A stretch of DNA of 64,000 bases from Engraulis encrasicolus. Its lineage: Eukaryota > Chordata > Actinopteri > Clupeiformes > Engraulidae. Where the stretch lies: positions 38,450,156 through 38,514,155 of the forward strand of contig NC_085867.1 of assembly GCF_034702125.1 (NCBI RefSeq). The letters run 5' to 3'. The notes below the pieces were generated by a model. The model saw nothing but the letters and a program-made list of their open reading frames with translations. It searched no databases and was not told the DNA's origin. The position numbers and the translations under genes are program-made. Positions 45,971 through 55,186 of the stretch are shown here, in pieces; the stretch's first letter is position 1; the number at the start of each line of letters is the position of its first letter.

Positions 45971-48135
45971 GGGACTGTTCGTAATTTACCGGGGGGGAGG
46001 GCTGGCGCGTAGGGGGGGGAGGGCCATGATGAAAAAAATGAGGTGGAGGGGAGGGCCATGGCAAAAAAAAATCGGAATTAGGGGGAGGGCCATGGGGAAA
46101 AAAACCGAATTTATTCTATTTTATTTTCATTTATTTTTTTAAATAATAATAAAAAATGCTCTGAAAAACATCGCTTTGCTATGCAAGTTCCCGGGTGCAT
46201 AGGCCTACTTCAGCACTGAAGCATGTATCTGTAGTCAAAAAACTATCAGGTGCAGCTACTGTAGATTGCCCGCGCTGACTCTCTTTCACTGTAGGATTGC
46301 TAGTGCTACGAAGGAACATTGAGCATCATAGAAAATGCCCGTGAGCAAATATCAAACTAGCTGAGGTGTAATAGGCCTATGGGCTAAACACTTTGGGAAG
46401 TTTTGACAATGAATTGGATGGGCATTTCCAGAGGAATTTTGGAGAGGTGTTGTAGTCAACTGGTGGTCACAGCTTCTGGTAAGTCATGATTTTATTTATT
46501 GGCACCGCCGTGTGCTTTACATCTGTATTCAATGGTCGCATAGCACCGCCGAGAGAGACGTTTGTTTTGTTCAGCTTGTGGTGTCAAGGTAGTAATAAAA
46601 GTGGTATTAACAGCGATATGTTGGCTTGGGCATGCATCAACATACACGGTCTTAAACCCATTGGAGGAGCTAACCTGTTGTGAGGAGAAGTCTCATCACT
46701 TTGGTGATCAAAAACGGACCAACTAAGCAAGGAATTAGGTGAATTTAAAGTGCGACGGAAGAAGGGAATGTCACCAAAATTGTGCATCGTGTCAGGTAAG
46801 AAGTGACTTGTGTTTCTTGCGGTGGAGATTGGATTCGTAGTAGCACATTGGTAGGCTAGGTCTTGCCTATTGCTGGTGAAGTCTTTCTTAGCCTCGGAGT
46901 TGGCTATGGGGTGAATCTATGGTGTGCGTGGCTTGTCTATCATAGGCCTATAACTGTTGCCAAAGTTGACCGCGGTGTGAAATGGCTGTGCTATTGTTAG
47001 ATGTTTTGGACTTTTGTAGTGGTGGCGATTTGTTCCTTTTGCCTCTTGCTGCTGATTTGACCACCGTTTAGCGGCACCTTTTAGTGCGTCTTGAATATGG
47101 CCAACACCAAATGCAAACTAGGCTTTCACACTCTCCCTGTATCAATAGCCAGCAATGGCACCAGCTGCTTTGGCGCTTAACCTACTTCTCTCGCCGATCA
47201 CAGCACAAACTCTTTGTCCGTCAGAGTGTAATCACATTCGGGAAGCAGTAGGCCTATCTATGCCTGTCTGTGTGTGCGTGCGTGCTTTTGTGCGCGGGCG
47301 GGGAGACAAGGCAGGGGTCCTGATCGTATGCATCTTGAGATACACAGTCGCAATTGCAAGAAAATCTAAATTGTTTGAAAGCCCGGTCACCTCTCACAAG
47401 TGCATCGCATAGCCTAGCCTAGTCATGCATTTCTACTAATTTCACACATTGTAGAGACTGCCCATGGAGAAGAGAGAAACTGTCACGGCAGCGCAATTTG
47501 CTCTTGAACACGCCGTCACCTCCACATTAGGTGCGCGTTTCCCTTCCACAAGAAGAACTTAATAATTTTGAAGTGAAATGTTAAACAAAAAAAGGTAAAA
47601 TCTAGTCATCCTTGGTTAGGCTACATAAAACATGAAGAAGTTAGTCAGATGGGATTCGCCATTCTTCATCCTAAAATTGATTAGAATGCAGGAAATTGCA
47701 TCTAAAAAAAAAACATTTTTTTGGGAGAGGACTCCCAGACCCTCCGCTGACCACAGCACCCCCTGGTCAAAATGAGTTCCCGCGTCCCTGCAATGTGTCT
47801 TGGTGACAGTGGAGTTAAAAGGCATCCCATGCAGCCGCAGTGGTAGATTCTAGCGGCTTCTCATAGGTATCCACTGATATCGATAGCACATAATAGTGCA
47901 GACAACCGCCCTTGATGTAGGCTACTCTGACTTTTGTCATGATGGTTGTTCATCTACCAATTTTACATATTACATTTTTGTACCTGTAGGGGGAGGGCCA
48001 TGGGAAAACAAAATTGAAGTGGGGGGAGGGCCATGGGGAAAAAATTGAGGTGGAGGGGGGGGGGCATGATTTTTTTTTTTGACCGGACTTCCAGCGCACC
48101 AGCCCTCCCCCCCCCGGTAAATAACGTACAGTCCC
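45971..48135. mobile_element. 2.2-kb TIR DNA element with TTA target duplication
   Basis: The ends are inverted repeats of about 40 bp starting GGGACTGTTCGTAATTTACC (left) and GGGACTGTACGTTATTTACC (right, complement), followed by G-rich and GGGCTGGYGCG blocks. TTA flanks both sides (45968-45970, 48136-48138). Subterminal GGGAGGGCCATGG-type repeats occur near both ends. A TTA target fits PIF/Harbinger, but I see no transposase. The longest frames inside are under 90 residues and unrecognised, so it is non-autonomous or holds captured non-transposon DNA. Confidence 0.75.
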
Positions 48136-48275
48136 TTAGTGTGGAATTAACCCCTTATTCAGGACTTAAAAAGACAAATTTAACACACTCTCTAGGCGTT
48201 GAAATAACACTGCAACATTGACTTGGGTTGAATTAATGAATTGAATGAACACCCTCCTTCACCCTCATAGACTAC

Positions 48276-48593
48276 TGTTAACCTTTCCTGATGTTATCCT
48301 GACCGTAGTCAGAATGTCAGGGGAATTACTTTTATCTTGTGAAGAAACTCCAGGGCCGAAGAACCGTAGTGTTCTTCGGGGTTAACTCCCTACCGTTATT
48401 AGTATAAAAACACAGGGAGGGTAGCTTCATGGGGCTCCTTTTAACCGGTTTATTGCACCAACACAACGCAACACAACCGCTCCGATTGCCGCCCTGACTG
48501 CATACAAAAACTTCTCCCTCTCGCTTCGCCTTCCTATTCCTCAAGCCCCGCCCGCGCATGCGCATAATGCCTCCTAAGGCATATCTTACAACA
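48276..48593 (-). repeat. 3' LTR of the Gypsy element
   Basis: 318 bp. On the coding strand it begins TGTTGTAAG and ends GGTTAACA. Identical to the 5' LTR. Confidence 0.95.
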
Positions 48594-49035
48594 CTACCCC
48601 CACTCTGGATAGCAATTACTCATATTTCTAATCCAGTACAGTAGCATAACATTTCAGTTCTCATTACTTCATACAATTCAAAAGACATAGCACACATTTC
48701 TAGCAAAATGTCATGAGGCAAGGTCCCGGCAAGGCACATAATAAATGAGGGCATTACAGTTACCATTAAGTAATTATGCATGTACGTCGACCAATAGCAG
48801 TGATGCACAGTCCCCACACTACCTAGGCAACCGGAGCATTAACACATCAGTGAAAAGTGAACAATGAAAATTGTCAACAGCAACATTTTTTTTTTTTTTC
48901 TCTTAAAAGTCTCTGTCTCTTTTTCTTTTTATTCAGTCCTTCATGTACTCTTCTAATCTAGGGGTCGGGGTGGACTACCCGGGTCCCCAAACCGTGTAGG
49001 GTTTTATTCTGCCCTGGTTCACAACGGCTTTCTTT

Positions 49036-52000
49036 CTAGTCAACCCATTCTCCAAACCTGACTGGAGATCTTCGTCGGCGCCTCAGCCTTTGAGAGCGCT
49101 GTTCTGGCAGCTGCACCGTGGCCTCACCCCCACTATCTGCAGCGTCGTCCTCTGATGAGGCGGTAGGAGGAAGCAATCCGGCCTCACCCCCACTATCTGC
49201 AGCGTCGTCCTCTGGTGACCCAGTAGGAGGAAGCGAACCGGCCGCCGCAGAGTCGTCTCCCGCTGTACCCAGGACCGACTCCTGGTCCCCGCTGGAGAAC
49301 AGGTCAGTGAGGTCCAGCGCCACAGAGTCTGTGGCCACAGGCGGAGGCGGAACCTCTACCGGCGTCCATGCCTGGGCCTGCTCCATGACCCAAGCGTTAT
49401 CCAGTGGATCACGACTCCGGTAGGCCTTTAGCTGATCGTGGTGAACCACTTTCACTTTGGTCTTTGGACTTTTCTGGATGCGATACACTAGGTCGTCCAG
49501 CTGTCCCAGGACGAAGTAAGGTCCTTCATAGGACGGAAGGAACTTCCTGACCTTGTTCTTGACTCTCCGTGTGCCCTTTATGAGGTACCACACGGCGTCT
49601 CCAATGCAATATTGAGTGCGGCAGCAGTTTTTGTCATATTGTCTCTTTGCACGCTCTACTGACTCCCCAAGTGCATCCCTAGCTATCTGGTGTGCCAGCT
49701 CCAGTCGCTCACGGAGACGCTGGACATACTCAGGGGCAGTAGGAGCATCTTCTGGGTCAGGAGGGAGGCCGGTCACCAGGTCGGCCGGCTCACACACCTC
49801 CCGGCCAAACATCATGAAATTTGGGGTAAGTCCGGTTGCACTGTGCCTGGTGGCCCTGTAGGCCATGACTGCGTAAGGAATCATCAGATCCCAATCCCAG
49901 TGGCAACGCTCGGCAGTTGTGGCTAGGATCTTCTGTAGGGTGGAGTTGAAACGCTCCACTTGGCCATCCGACTGTGGTCGGAATGGGGTGGTTCGCGTCT
50001 TCTCAACCCCAAACAGAGCGCACATCTTCTGGAACACTTCAGATTCGAAATTTCTGCCTTGGTCGCTGTGGATAGTATGGGGGGCGCCAAAGCGGCACAC
50101 CCACTGGGAGGCTAGTACTTCGGCAACAGTCTCTGCTTTTTCATTGGGCAGAGGGAAAGCCTCCACCCATTTCGTAAAATAATCCTGGACCACGAGCACA
50201 TAGCTGTTTCTGCGTTCTGTTTCATTCAGCGGCCCCATGATGTCCAGAGCTACCCGCTCCATCGGGGCTCCGACTCTGACAGTTCCCATGGGAGCCTGGG
50301 GTGTTTTACGGGCCCTTGCTTTGGATCCACAGCTTTTGCAAGTCAGACACCAGAGGCTGACATCTGCCCGCATCTGGTACCAGTAGTATCGTGTCTGAAG
50401 TCGCGTCACCATGCGCTCTGTTCCAAAGTGTCCACCAACAGGCCCTTCATGCATCTGTCTCTTGACCTCCGACCAGAATACTCGTGGTAGTATCACTTGA
50501 GGATAGAACTGGGCACCATCCAAACAGTAAAAACGCCTAAACAGGATGCCACCTCGGACGAAAAGGCGCCTCCACTGACTCCAGTAGGCTTTAGCGGCTG
50601 GGCTATGTGCTGAGATGGTTGTCCATGGAGGCCGTTCTCCACCAGCCTCCAGCCATGCCTTGATAGGAGATATGTCTGGGTCAAACTCCTGCGCGGCTTG
50701 TAACTCTTGGGCGGACCAACCACCGAATTGGGGGGTGTCGGGAGATGTTGCGTCTACCCCCACTGCACTCGCCCTTACGGTTACATGCCTGCCCACCCCC
50801 ACTGGCGTTTGCACTGTTTGAATTTGTGCGGAGTCCAGGTCGCACTGTACGGCCTGGTGGCAGACGTTTCTTGGATAGAGAGATGGGCCTGGCAGTTGAC
50901 ATGGGCATGACTGCCTACAGGGTGGACGGGAGAGACTGTCTGCATTAGAATGCAGCCGGCCCGGGCGATGGACGATGTTGAAGTCATATTCACCAAGTCT
51001 CTCGAGCCACCTAGCCAGCTGGCCCTCAGGCTCCCTCATCTTGGTCAGCCAGCGGAGACTGCTGTGGTCGGTACGGACAGTGAATGACCGCCCTAGGAGG
51101 TACTGGCGAAAATGTGACGTGAACTCTACAACGGCTAGCAACTCTCTGCGGGTGGTGCAATAGTTCTGCTCAGTTTTGGACAGACGGCGACTCCCGTAGG
51201 CCAGCACCCGCTCTCTGCCCAGCTGTACTTGAGAAAGAACAGCACCGATGCCAACATCACTCGCGTCCGTATCCAGGACCATGTTCCCTTGGTCCAACGG
51301 GTAGCCCAAGACCGGAGCGGTGGTCAGTAGGCGCTTGAGTTGGTCGAAGGCTTGTTGACATTCAGCAGTCCAATGGAATCGAGCATATTTCTTGGTCAAT
51401 GCATGGAGGGGCCCAGCCACTGTTGCGAAATCCTGTACAAATCTTCGGTAGTACGATGATAACCCGACGAACTGGCGAACTTCCTGAACTGAAGTGGGCG
51501 TAGGCCATTCCTGTACCTTCTGTACCTTGGCGGGGTCTGAAGCCACCCCTTCTTCGGAGACTACATGCCCCAGGTAAGCTACCTGTCGTCGGAAGAGGCA
51601 ACATTTCGCTGGCTTCAGTTTCAAGTTCGCCTGTAGCAGCCTATCGAAGACTTGACTGAGACGGTGCAACATCTCGGGCACGTCGCGGCCTAGCACTATT
51701 ATGTCGTCCAAATAGACGAGACACGTCTCCCACTGCATGCCGGCTAACACCCGGTCCATTAAACGTTGAAATGTTGCCGGGGCGTTGCATAACCCGAATG
51801 GCATGACATTCCATTCAAACAGGCCATTTCTGGTGCAGAAAGCGGCAGCTCGACGGGCTCGTGGTGTCAGTTCGACCTGCCAGTATCCAGACGCGAGGTC
51901 CAGCGTGCTGAACCACTTGGCAGTGGAGAGGGTGTCAAGGGTGTCCTGGATCCGGGGCAGCGGGTAGGCGTCCTTAATAGTGCAGTCGTTCAGTGCCCGA

Positions 52001-54555
52001 TAGTCGACGCAAAGGCGGTAAGTTCCATCCTTCTTACGTACCATCACGAGGGGTGAGGCCCAGCTGCTGTTGCTACGGCGTGCCACACCGGCCTCCAGGC
52101 CTTGTTCTATCTGCTGGTCAGCATCCCGCTGCTTCTCCCATGCCATGCGACGGGGCTGCTGCTTCACCGCGGCACCTGGCCGGACCATGATGTCATGTTG
52201 TACAAGGCTGGTACGGCCAAGGTCAGTAGGCCCTGTGGAGAACACTGGGCTGTACTTGCATAAAAGTTGGGCGAGCTGGGGTAGCTGTTCTTGGTGAAGC
52301 TCAGCTGCACTTTGGTTGTAAAGTTCTCTCAGGTGCAGGGGGATATCGCTGTGCTCTGGCAGTTCGGCCATGGCCGTGGTGGCGCTGGGTGGTAGAGCGT
52401 GCGCAGGCTGGAGGACGCCAGCAATAGCACCCTTCCTGATGGTGACAGGAGCATTGCCCGGGTTGAATACACGGAGAGGCACACCTTTAGCATGTTGGGC
52501 TTGGAGCAGCACACGAGCAACCAGCACTTTGTGTCTCCCTACGAATCCCCTGGTAGGGGTGAGCATCACCTCCCCTTCCACACGCCGTTTAACAGGGATT
52601 TTGCCTCTTATGACATACTCCACTCCGGCCTCCACCACCACCGTCCGAGAGACTCTTACAGCCTGGATCTTGGGCTGGCTCACGGTGTTGAAATATGGCA
52701 CTTCCTCGCCAAACAGGATGATGCGGTTGGTGCCAAAGTCGAGGCGAGCCTGGGCTTGAGTGAGGAATGGATGGCCCAGGAGGGCCTCTTCGCCAGCGAT
52801 GTCGGCCACCAGGAAGTTCACGCTCACCTGCCGGTTGTTGATCTGGACAAGGAGTTGAACCTCCCCGGTCACTGGAACATCGCCTGGCCCAACCCCCAAC
52901 AGCGTCTTCACCGTGGATGGCTGAAGTGGAGGCCTAACTTCCGGGTGAATGACATTGTAGCAGCGCAAGGGAAGCACACTCCTCCGTGCCCCGCTGTCCA
53001 GGACAGCACAGACGTCCAACTCATACATCATCAAATGGATGCTCATTTCTTGACCGTGGGTTTTGAAATGGAGGACAGTAGGCTCGGAGCCCTCGCGGGA
53101 GGCATTTGTGTACTGGCGAGTCGCCCGGTTCGTTTTCCTGGGAGAGGGACAATGTCTCTGAATGTGCCCGATGCCTGAGCAGTTGTGGCAGCGAATCTCC
53201 TCCCATTTAGCATTTTTAAATGTTTTACGGGGGGCTGCTTGATGAAAGTCATGGCTAACAGGCCTACTGTTGACCCCTGGAATGGCTGTGAGGATATCAG
53301 TCTCCCCGCTTTCCACTCTTTCTCTGACCATAGCGGTGGTACGAGGTTTTCCTTCGGGAAGGACCCGGGCCCCCGAGTGCATAAGGGCGGTGACATGTGA
53401 CGCTGCTCGTTTAGTGGTTTCATAGCGGTGGGCAATGTCATAGGCTTTAGCTATGGTCTGGGGTCGTTTTTCTAGCAGCTTTTGCACAATCTCTGCGTCC
53501 CCTATGGCATGGGTGAAAACTTCAACGCCTATTAGGTCTTGCTCTTCCTCAGTCCTATCACAATATGCCACTGACACTTTGCCATATATATCGTCCCTTA
53601 ACGAATGGAGGGCTTCGCCAGGCTTGCGAATGCGTTGTCTTAATTCAATAGCTACAGCAGCCGCATGCTCTGATGAGGGGCCATACGCATTCTCAACTTC
53701 CTCCACTAGGCGGCGATAGTCCCACTGAGTGGACCGGGGGTTCTTATGCACAATTGCCCCTGCGGCGCCCACTAGACAGAACTTTAACTGGATGGCCTTA
53801 GTCTTTTCCGTCCAGTGATTTGCTTTGGCGCAGCTCTCAAAACGGTGTTTGAACTCTGTCCATGGCGTGGTGCCATCATACTGGCCAGGACGGAGGGTGG
53901 GGATTCTTTCCCTAGTATCATTGTCACCCTCACTCTCTGAGGAGGATTGGTAGTGCACAGAGCGGGGGCGACGGGCATGTCTACCAGTGTGGCGCTTTTC
54001 ACATTTTGGGGAAGGTGACATTAATTGTACAGCTGGGCTGTCATCTTTTGCTGAATGTGCATGGTCAGTGTCTTTAGATGCTTTAACATGGGCAGAGTGG
54101 GCCAGTGGCTTTGACTGGGGGACATGACAGGAAATGGGAGTGCTATGGACAAAACTCCCTGAATGGGCAGTGGCAAAGGGGTTTGAACTGGGGTATGCAA
54201 TAGTGGCTGTGAATGGTGTTTCCACCTGCCCATTGTCAGTATGATGCACGTGGGTGCAGGGTTGTTTGCACCGCACGTCAGCCTGAGCCTGCTGTCTCTC
54301 TACATCTGCCTTAAATGGATTAGTATCAGATAATTTCAGTGACTGAATTTGAATATAACTCGTTGCACTTGCATTTGGCATTTCTCCTTTGCATGAGAAA
54401 GGGTTACTCTGTGTCTTATGAACATTTTCGTTTACATCCATTTTTATTTCGTATTCATCCGCTGCAGTCATTGACATAGTTGAATTGGAGTGGCTAGTCA
54501 CGTCGCTGCGTTTATGTTTACATTCATTCACGTGTACCTGAGCGGAGGCCGCCAT
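49036..54555 (-). CDS. Gag-Pol polyprotein of the Gypsy element
   Basis: Single 1839-residue ORF, start 138 nt inside the 5' LTR. Domains in order: Gag, ending in a zinc knuckle CHNCSGIGHIQRHC (about 455-468); aspartic protease with DSGA (about 519); reverse transcriptase with YLDDIIV (about 946); RNase H with DTDAS (about 1094); integrase zinc finger with HEGPVGGH and CxxC (about 1368-1408); integrase core with LDIMGP, HSDQG and GQVERFN, the last Asp and Glu separated by 35 residues (DD35E, about 1438-1531); a GPY/F-type module (EGPYFVLGQLDD); and an acidic tail with a tandem DDAADSGGEA repeat, then an Arg-rich end. Gag and Pol share one frame, unlike elements that use a frameshift. All catalytic motifs are present and there is no stop, so it may still be active. 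Clade not assigned. Confidence 0.95.
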   Translation of the reverse strand: MAASAQVHVNECKHKRSDVTSHSNSTMSMTAADEYEIKMDVNENVHKTQSNPFSCKGEMPNASATSYIQIQSLKLSDTNPFKADVERQQAQADVRCKQPCTHVHHTDNGQVETPFTATIAYPSSNPFATAHSGSFVHSTPISCHVPQSKPLAHSAHVKASKDTDHAHSAKDDSPAVQLMSPSPKCEKRHTGRHARRPRSVHYQSSSESEGDNDTRERIPTLRPGQYDGTTPWTEFKHRFESCAKANHWTEKTKAIQLKFCLVGAAGAIVHKNPRSTQWDYRRLVEEVENAYGPSSEHAAAVAIELRQRIRKPGEALHSLRDDIYGKVSVAYCDRTEEEQDLIGVEVFTHAIGDAEIVQKLLEKRPQTIAKAYDIAHRYETTKRAASHVTALMHSGARVLPEGKPRTTAMVRERVESGETDILTAIPGVNSRPVSHDFHQAAPRKTFKNAKWEEIRCHNCSGIGHIQRHCPSPRKTNRATRQYTNASREGSEPTVLHFKTHGQEMSIHLMMYELDVCAVLDSGARRSVLPLRCYNVIHPEVRPPLQPSTVKTLLGVGPGDVPVTGEVQLLVQINNRQVSVNFLVADIAGEEALLGHPFLTQAQARLDFGTNRIILFGEEVPYFNTVSQPKIQAVRVSRTVVVEAGVEYVIRGKIPVKRRVEGEVMLTPTRGFVGRHKVLVARVLLQAQHAKGVPLRVFNPGNAPVTIRKGAIAGVLQPAHALPPSATTAMAELPEHSDIPLHLRELYNQSAAELHQEQLPQLAQLLCKYSPVFSTGPTDLGRTSLVQHDIMVRPGAAVKQQPRRMAWEKQRDADQQIEQGLEAGVARRSNSSWASPLVMVRKKDGTYRLCVDYRALNDCTIKDAYPLPRIQDTLDTLSTAKWFSTLDLASGYWQVELTPRARRAAAFCTRNGLFEWNVMPFGLCNAPATFQRLMDRVLAGMQWETCLVYLDDIIVLGRDVPEMLHRLSQVFDRLLQANLKLKPAKCCLFRRQVAYLGHVVSEEGVASDPAKVQKVQEWPTPTSVQEVRQFVGLSSYYRRFVQDFATVAGPLHALTKKYARFHWTAECQQAFDQLKRLLTTAPVLGYPLDQGNMVLDTDASDVGIGAVLSQVQLGRERVLAYGSRRLSKTEQNYCTTRRELLAVVEFTSHFRQYLLGRSFTVRTDHSSLRWLTKMREPEGQLARWLERLGEYDFNIVHRPGRLHSNADSLSRPPCRQSCPCQLPGPSLYPRNVCHQAVQCDLDSAQIQTVQTPVGVGRHVTVRASAVGVDATSPDTPQFGGWSAQELQAAQEFDPDISPIKAWLEAGGERPPWTTISAHSPAAKAYWSQWRRLFVRGGILFRRFYCLDGAQFYPQVILPRVFWSEVKRQMHEGPVGGHFGTERMVTRLQTRYYWYQMRADVSLWCLTCKSCGSKARARKTPQAPMGTVRVGAPMERVALDIMGPLNETERRNSYVLVVQDYFTKWVEAFPLPNEKAETVAEVLASQWVCRFGAPHTIHSDQGRNFESEVFQKMCALFGVEKTRTTPFRPQSDGQVERFNSTLQKILATTAERCHWDWDLMIPYAVMAYRATRHSATGLTPNFMMFGREVCEPADLVTGLPPDPEDAPTAPEYVQRLRERLELAHQIARDALGESVERAKRQYDKNCCRTQYCIGDAVWYLIKGTRRVKNKVRKFLPSYEGPYFVLGQLDDLVYRIQKSPKTKVKVVHHDQLKAYRSRDPLDNAWVMEQAQAWTPVEVPPPPVATDSVALDLTDLFSSGDQESVLGTAGDDSAAAGSLPPTGSPEDDAADSGGEAGLLPPTASSEDDAADSGGEATVQLPEQRSQRLRRRRRSPVRFGEWVD
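49121..49240 (-). repeat. 60-bp in-frame tandem duplication at the Gag-Pol C-terminus
   Basis: Two near-identical 60-bp units encode the repeated DDAADSGGEA tail segment. Confidence 0.85.
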
Positions 54556-54674
54556 GTTGTCTTCTTCGTGATTTATAAAGTACCGGGAAACGTTTATACA
54601 GTCTACAATGCCAACATCTCCGGTTTCCTGAGCTATTTTTCCAGTATGCTCACCAAAGTTGCAGTGTAATAACT

Positions 54675-54692
54675 GTCCCTTCGTGGTCGCCA
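54675..54692 (-). promoter_or_regulatory. Primer-binding site of the Gypsy element
   Basis: The coding strand reads TGGCGACCACGAAGGGAC, one base after the 5' LTR. The match to tRNA-Arg is from memory of tRNA 3' ends. Confidence 0.8.
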
Positions 54693-54693
54693 G

Positions 54694-55011
54694 TGTTAAC
54701 CTTTCCTGATGTTATCCTGACCGTAGTCAGAATGTCAGGGGAATTACTTTTATCTTGTGAAGAAACTCCAGGGCCGAAGAACCGTAGTGTTCTTCGGGGT
54801 TAACTCCCTACCGTTATTAGTATAAAAACACAGGGAGGGTAGCTTCATGGGGCTCCTTTTAACCGGTTTATTGCACCAACACAACGCAACACAACCGCTC
54901 CGATTGCCGCCCTGACTGCATACAAAAACTTCTCCCTCTCGCTTCGCCTTCCTATTCCTCAAGCCCCGCCCGCGCATGCGCATAATGCCTCCTAAGGCAT
55001 ATCTTACAACA
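54694..55011 (-). repeat. 5' LTR of the Gypsy element
   Basis: 318 bp, identical to the 3' LTR; CTAC target duplication follows at 55012-55015. Confidence 0.95.
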
Positions 55012-55186
55012 CTACAAGACTTTTGACAATCAGTTCATTTCAAAAGGACTTTATTAATTACAGAATCACATCATATGTGACCATTACAGTAGACAAGAGT
55101 AGACAAATCCGTAGGCCTATGTATACATACGAAGCTCCAAACATTTTCCCCGTGGTTTAATGAAGTTGCGTGTGTACTTTGCACCA

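Larger units (their letters stand above)
48272..55015 (-). mobile_element. Gypsy-type LTR retrotransposon, apparently intact
   Basis: 6736-bp element on the - strand flanked by CTAC on both sides (48272-48275, 55012-55015). The two 318-bp LTRs (48276-48593 and 54694-55011) appear identical base for base, so the insertion is very young. The primer site lies one base inside the 5' LTR: GTCCCTTCGTGGTCGCCA on the + strand (54675-54692) is what I recall as the 3' end of tRNA-Arg(UCG) with CCA. The polypurine tract AGAGTGGGGGTAG precedes the 3' LTR. One uninterrupted Gag-Pol ORF, no env. It lies about 175 bp downstream of the lyz8 stop codon, beyond its polyadenylation signal and in the same orientation. 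Confidence 0.95.

Noticed and set aside
46486..46683. ORF of 65 codons inside the TIR element as a transposase
   Set aside because: Too short and without DDE or DNA-binding motifs.
48594..48597. CTAC next to the left LTR read as a target duplication
   Set aside because: It is the end of the internal polypurine tract. The true flanks are 48272-48275 and 55012-55015, which happen to have the same four bases.
49118..53719. Opposite-strand frames such as 52399-53178
   Set aside because: Shadows of the Gag-Pol ORF with no recognisable domain.
48272..55015. Endogenous retrovirus
   Set aside because: No env frame, a single Gag-Pol ORF and Gypsy-type integrase order; it is a retrotransposon.
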